From Planctomycetota bacterium (GTDB taxonomy: Bacteria; Planctomycetota; UBA1135; GCA-002686595), in assembly GCA_021776885.1 (NCBI GenBank), contig JAJFFA010000314.1, positions 1 to 6,342 of the forward strand: DNA of 6,342 bases. Reading direction: 5' to 3'. Under the pieces are notes generated by a model. That model did no database searches, was not told the DNA's origin, and saw only the letters and a list, made by a program, of their open reading frames with translations. Below are positions 4,572 to 6,342 of this stretch, one piece after another. The position numbers and the translations under genes were made by a program. Every line of letters starts with the position of its first letter. Within the stretch, counting starts at the first letter, position 1.

Positions 4572-5648
4572 TCAGCGCGCCGGGTCGTCCCGGCGTTCGA
4601 GCTCTTCGACCAGGCGCCGGACGTCCTGGGCGCGGTCCTTCGGGCAAATCAGGAGGGCGTCGCCGGCGCGCACGACGATCAGGTCGCGTACTCCGACGAG
4701 AGCGGTCAGCGTGCCCTCCTCGCCGTGCACGATGCAGTCCTGTGCGTCGACCGATACGACCCGCGTCCCGGCTGCGGCCACGTGCCCGTCGCCGTCCGCC
4801 GGCAGGACGTCCGGCAGGGCCGTCCAGGACCCCACGTCGCTCCAGGCGTAGTCGATGGGCAGGACCAGGGCGCGCTCGGCGTGCTCCATGATCCCGGTGT
4901 CGATCGAGGTGCTGGCGAGGGCGGCGTAGGTCCTGGCCAGGTCCCCGGCGTGGTTCGCTTCGAGCAGCTCGGGGGCGAAGGCGCGGGCCAGTTCGGGTGC
5001 CTGGCGCTCGAGCTCGCGCTCGAAGGCCGCCTGGGTCCAGACGAAGATGCCCGCGTTCCAGAAGTGGGCTTCCCCGGCCACGTACGACTCTGCCTGCGCC
5101 GAATCCGGCTTCTCGTGGAAGGCCTGCACGTCGCGCAGCCCGTTCCGGACGCTGGCGCCAGCCTCGATGTAGCCGTAGCCGGTGGCCGCGAAGGTCGGCA
5201 CGATCCCCAGGGTGACGATCGTGTCTCCCGCGGCCGCTGCCTCGAGCGCCTGGGCCAGGCTGGCGCGAAAGGCCTGGGCCGGTGCGATCACGTGGTCGGC
5301 GGGCAGGACGACCTGCAGCGCCCCGGGCGCGCGGGCCCGGATCCAGGCGCTGGCGAGGGCGGCACAGGGCAGAGTGTTGCGGCCCATGGGCTCGCCCAAG
5401 ACGTTCTCCCGCGGCAGCTCAGGCAGCTCGGCGCGGGCGCGTTCGACGTGCTCGGCGAGGGTCACCACCACGATGCGATCGGGGGGCACCAGGCCCTCGA
5501 GGCGGGCACAAGTCTCGGCCAGGAGCGAGCGCTCCCCGGCGACCCGCAGGAACTGCTTCGGCAGCGCACGCCGGCTCGCGGGCCAGAAGCGGGTTCCCGA
5601 TCCGCCGGCCATCACGACAGCGAACACCTCGCGCTCGTTCGAGTCCAT
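4572..5648 (-). CDS. manC: Mannose-1-phosphate guanylyltransferase
   Basis: This enzyme joins GTP and mannose-1-phosphate to make GDP-mannose and pyrophosphate, feeding surface polysaccharide, lipopolysaccharide or protein glycosylation. The 358-residue protein has the nucleotidyltransferase signature MAGGSGTRFWPASRR (13-27) and PKQF (30-33), then GEPMGRNT (85-92), the metal-binding PADH (116-119), GYGYIE (157-162), HEKP (178-181), WNAGIF (197-202), IDTGIMEHAER (249-259) and DVGSW (271-275). The last 70 residues form the usual beta-helix-like tail. There is no phosphomannose isomerase domain, so it is the short monofunctional type. I chose the ATG at 5648; a TTG three codons upstream (5657) is possible but less likely. 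It lies 15 bases after the AsmA-like gene and four bases before ruvX, forming one operon. Confidence 0.94.
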   Translation of the reverse strand: MDSNEREVFAVVMAGGSGTRFWPASRRALPKQFLRVAGERSLLAETCARLEGLVPPDRIVVVTLAEHVERARAELPELPRENVLGEPMGRNTLPCAALASAWIRARAPGALQVVLPADHVIAPAQAFRASLAQALEAAAAGDTIVTLGIVPTFAATGYGYIEAGASVRNGLRDVQAFHEKPDSAQAESYVAGEAHFWNAGIFVWTQAAFERELERQAPELARAFAPELLEANHAGDLARTYAALASTSIDTGIMEHAERALVLPIDYAWSDVGSWTALPDVLPADGDGHVAAAGTRVVSVDAQDCIVHGEEGTLTALVGVRDLIVVRAGDALLICPKDRAQDVRRLVEELERRDDPAR

Positions 5649-5663
5649 CGTGAACAATCTGGG

Positions 5664-6342
5664 TCAGAAGCGCTCGGGAAGCGCGCCGGGGCCCGGCAGG
5701 GGAAGCTCGGGCGGACCGTCACCGACGGACTTCACGAACTGTGACAAGAGGCCGCGCAGCACGACCTTCGGGCGCGACATGTCGCCGCGGATCGAGATGC
5801 GCAGCAGGCTGTTCTGGATCTTGTAGACCAGCCGCGTGAGGAGGCCCAGGCGGTCGACGAGGCTGTAGCGCACCTCCAGGTCGTGGTGCAGACGGCCACC
5901 GAAGTCCATCGTGCCGTTGCCGACCAGGGACAGGAGGGGCGACTTGAGCCACATGTTCTGCATGTCGATCACGCCGTCCGCGATGCGGTAGTGACAGCCC
6001 ATGCCGGTGAAGATGGCCGTGGTCTCGAAGCCCAGCTGCGAGAAGAGGGCCTGGAACACGGGGATCGACCAGAGAGTCGTCTCGCTGATGCGCGCGTAGC
6101 CCTCACCGGTGATGCCGGTCAGATTCTCGGTGTCCCCTTCGATGTGCAGCTCGCACTCCAGACGGCCCTCGTTCGCGAAGTCCGAGCCGAAGATGCCCTC
6201 GAGCAGCTTGCCGACGTCCGTGTCGATCATCCCGATGCTCATGCGGAACGGGAAGGGTGCCTCGAGGTCGATGGAGAGGAAGCCCGCGCCGAGCCCGTCC
6301 TCGAGCCCCTGGGAGCGCAGCCGACCGCCGGCGAACTCGGCG
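5664..6342 (-). CDS. AsmA-like C-terminal protein, 5' end outside window
   Basis: About 225 C-terminal residues are visible. The frame stays open to the right edge (reading back through LSIDLEAPFPFR and GRLRSQGLEDG), so the true start lies beyond the window; an internal ATG at 6242 is not the start. The sequence has the repeating beta pattern of AsmA-type envelope proteins. These are a 'GRLECELHIEGDTENLTGITGEG' class strand pair, then LWSIPVFQALFSQLGF, an 'I.dGvidm.n..lkSPllsLvGnG.mdfgGrLhhdLevry' segment, and the closing RISIRGDMSRPKVVLRG. AsmA family proteins are large, inner-membrane-anchored periplasmic proteins involved in outer-membrane lipid transport or homeostasis. The anchor would be at the missing N-terminus. 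It is the first visible gene of the operon with manC and ruvX. Location next to GDP-mannose synthesis fits an envelope role. Assignment to a particular AsmA subfamily is not possible from this part. Confidence 0.75.
   Translation of the reverse strand, partial: AEFAGGRLRSQGLEDGLGAGFLSIDLEAPFPFRMSIGMIDTDVGKLLEGIFGSDFANEGRLECELHIEGDTENLTGITGEGYARISETTLWSIPVFQALFSQLGFETTAIFTGMGCHYRIADGVIDMQNMWLKSPLLSLVGNGTMDFGGRLHHDLEVRYSLVDRLGLLTRLVYKIQNSLLRISIRGDMSRPKVVLRGLLSQFVKSVGDGPPELPLPGPGALPERF

Noticed and set aside
4545..5744. 399-codon plus-strand open frame opposite manC
   Set aside because: It is a shadow of manC, whose signature motifs are unambiguous on the minus strand.

Overview
This is a GC-rich bacterial window. 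The partial AsmA-like gene suggests a Gram-negative cell envelope. Clear Shine-Dalgarno sequences are scarce, two genes carry a -10-like TAGGCT 7-9 bases before the start codon, and the RNase P RNA is ancestral type A. A high-GC lineage such as a deep-branching planctomycete would fit, but nothing here fixes the taxonomy.

Layout. Bases 1 to about 898 are mostly non-coding. They hold a degraded RAYT-like (Y1/IS200-related) transposase remnant, a pair of near-identical 24-base direct repeats, and several compact perfect hairpins, including a 158-base palindrome-bounded segment. Next comes the highlight: an AhpD-like 'peroxidase-related' gene (899-1489, +) whose reading frame is crossed by an in-frame TGA exactly where the second cysteine of the CxxC active site should be. 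A stem-loop of bacterial SECIS type follows 16 bases later. The simplest reading is a 196-residue selenoprotein with a C-H-Y-U redox centre. A very strong 18-bp hairpin separates it from a convergent two-gene operon on the minus strand: a COG4112-type Nudix protein followed by a 75-residue protein with an Sm/Hfq-like pattern. That operon has a good sigma70-like promoter (TTGACG, 17 bases, TAGTCT) and a GC-rich leader of about 175 bases.

The RNase P RNA gene (rnpB, minus strand, about 2781-3157) is complete, with its P1 helix and conserved regions visible. Divergent from it is an alpha/beta hydrolase (3253-4140, +) of monoglyceride-lipase type whose nucleophile-elbow serine is replaced by glycine. 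It converges, with a 7-base gap, on a tight minus-strand operon: AsmA-like protein (partial, running off the right edge), mannose-1-phosphate guanylyltransferase, then RuvX.

Functionally, the right half is housekeeping: sugar-nucleotide supply for cell-surface glycans, envelope maintenance, RNA processing, and RuvX in DNA/RNA maintenance. The left half is accessory: a thiol/selenol peroxidase-like enzyme beside decayed mobile DNA. Use of the selenoprotein would require selA, selB, selC and selD elsewhere in the genome; none lies in this window.
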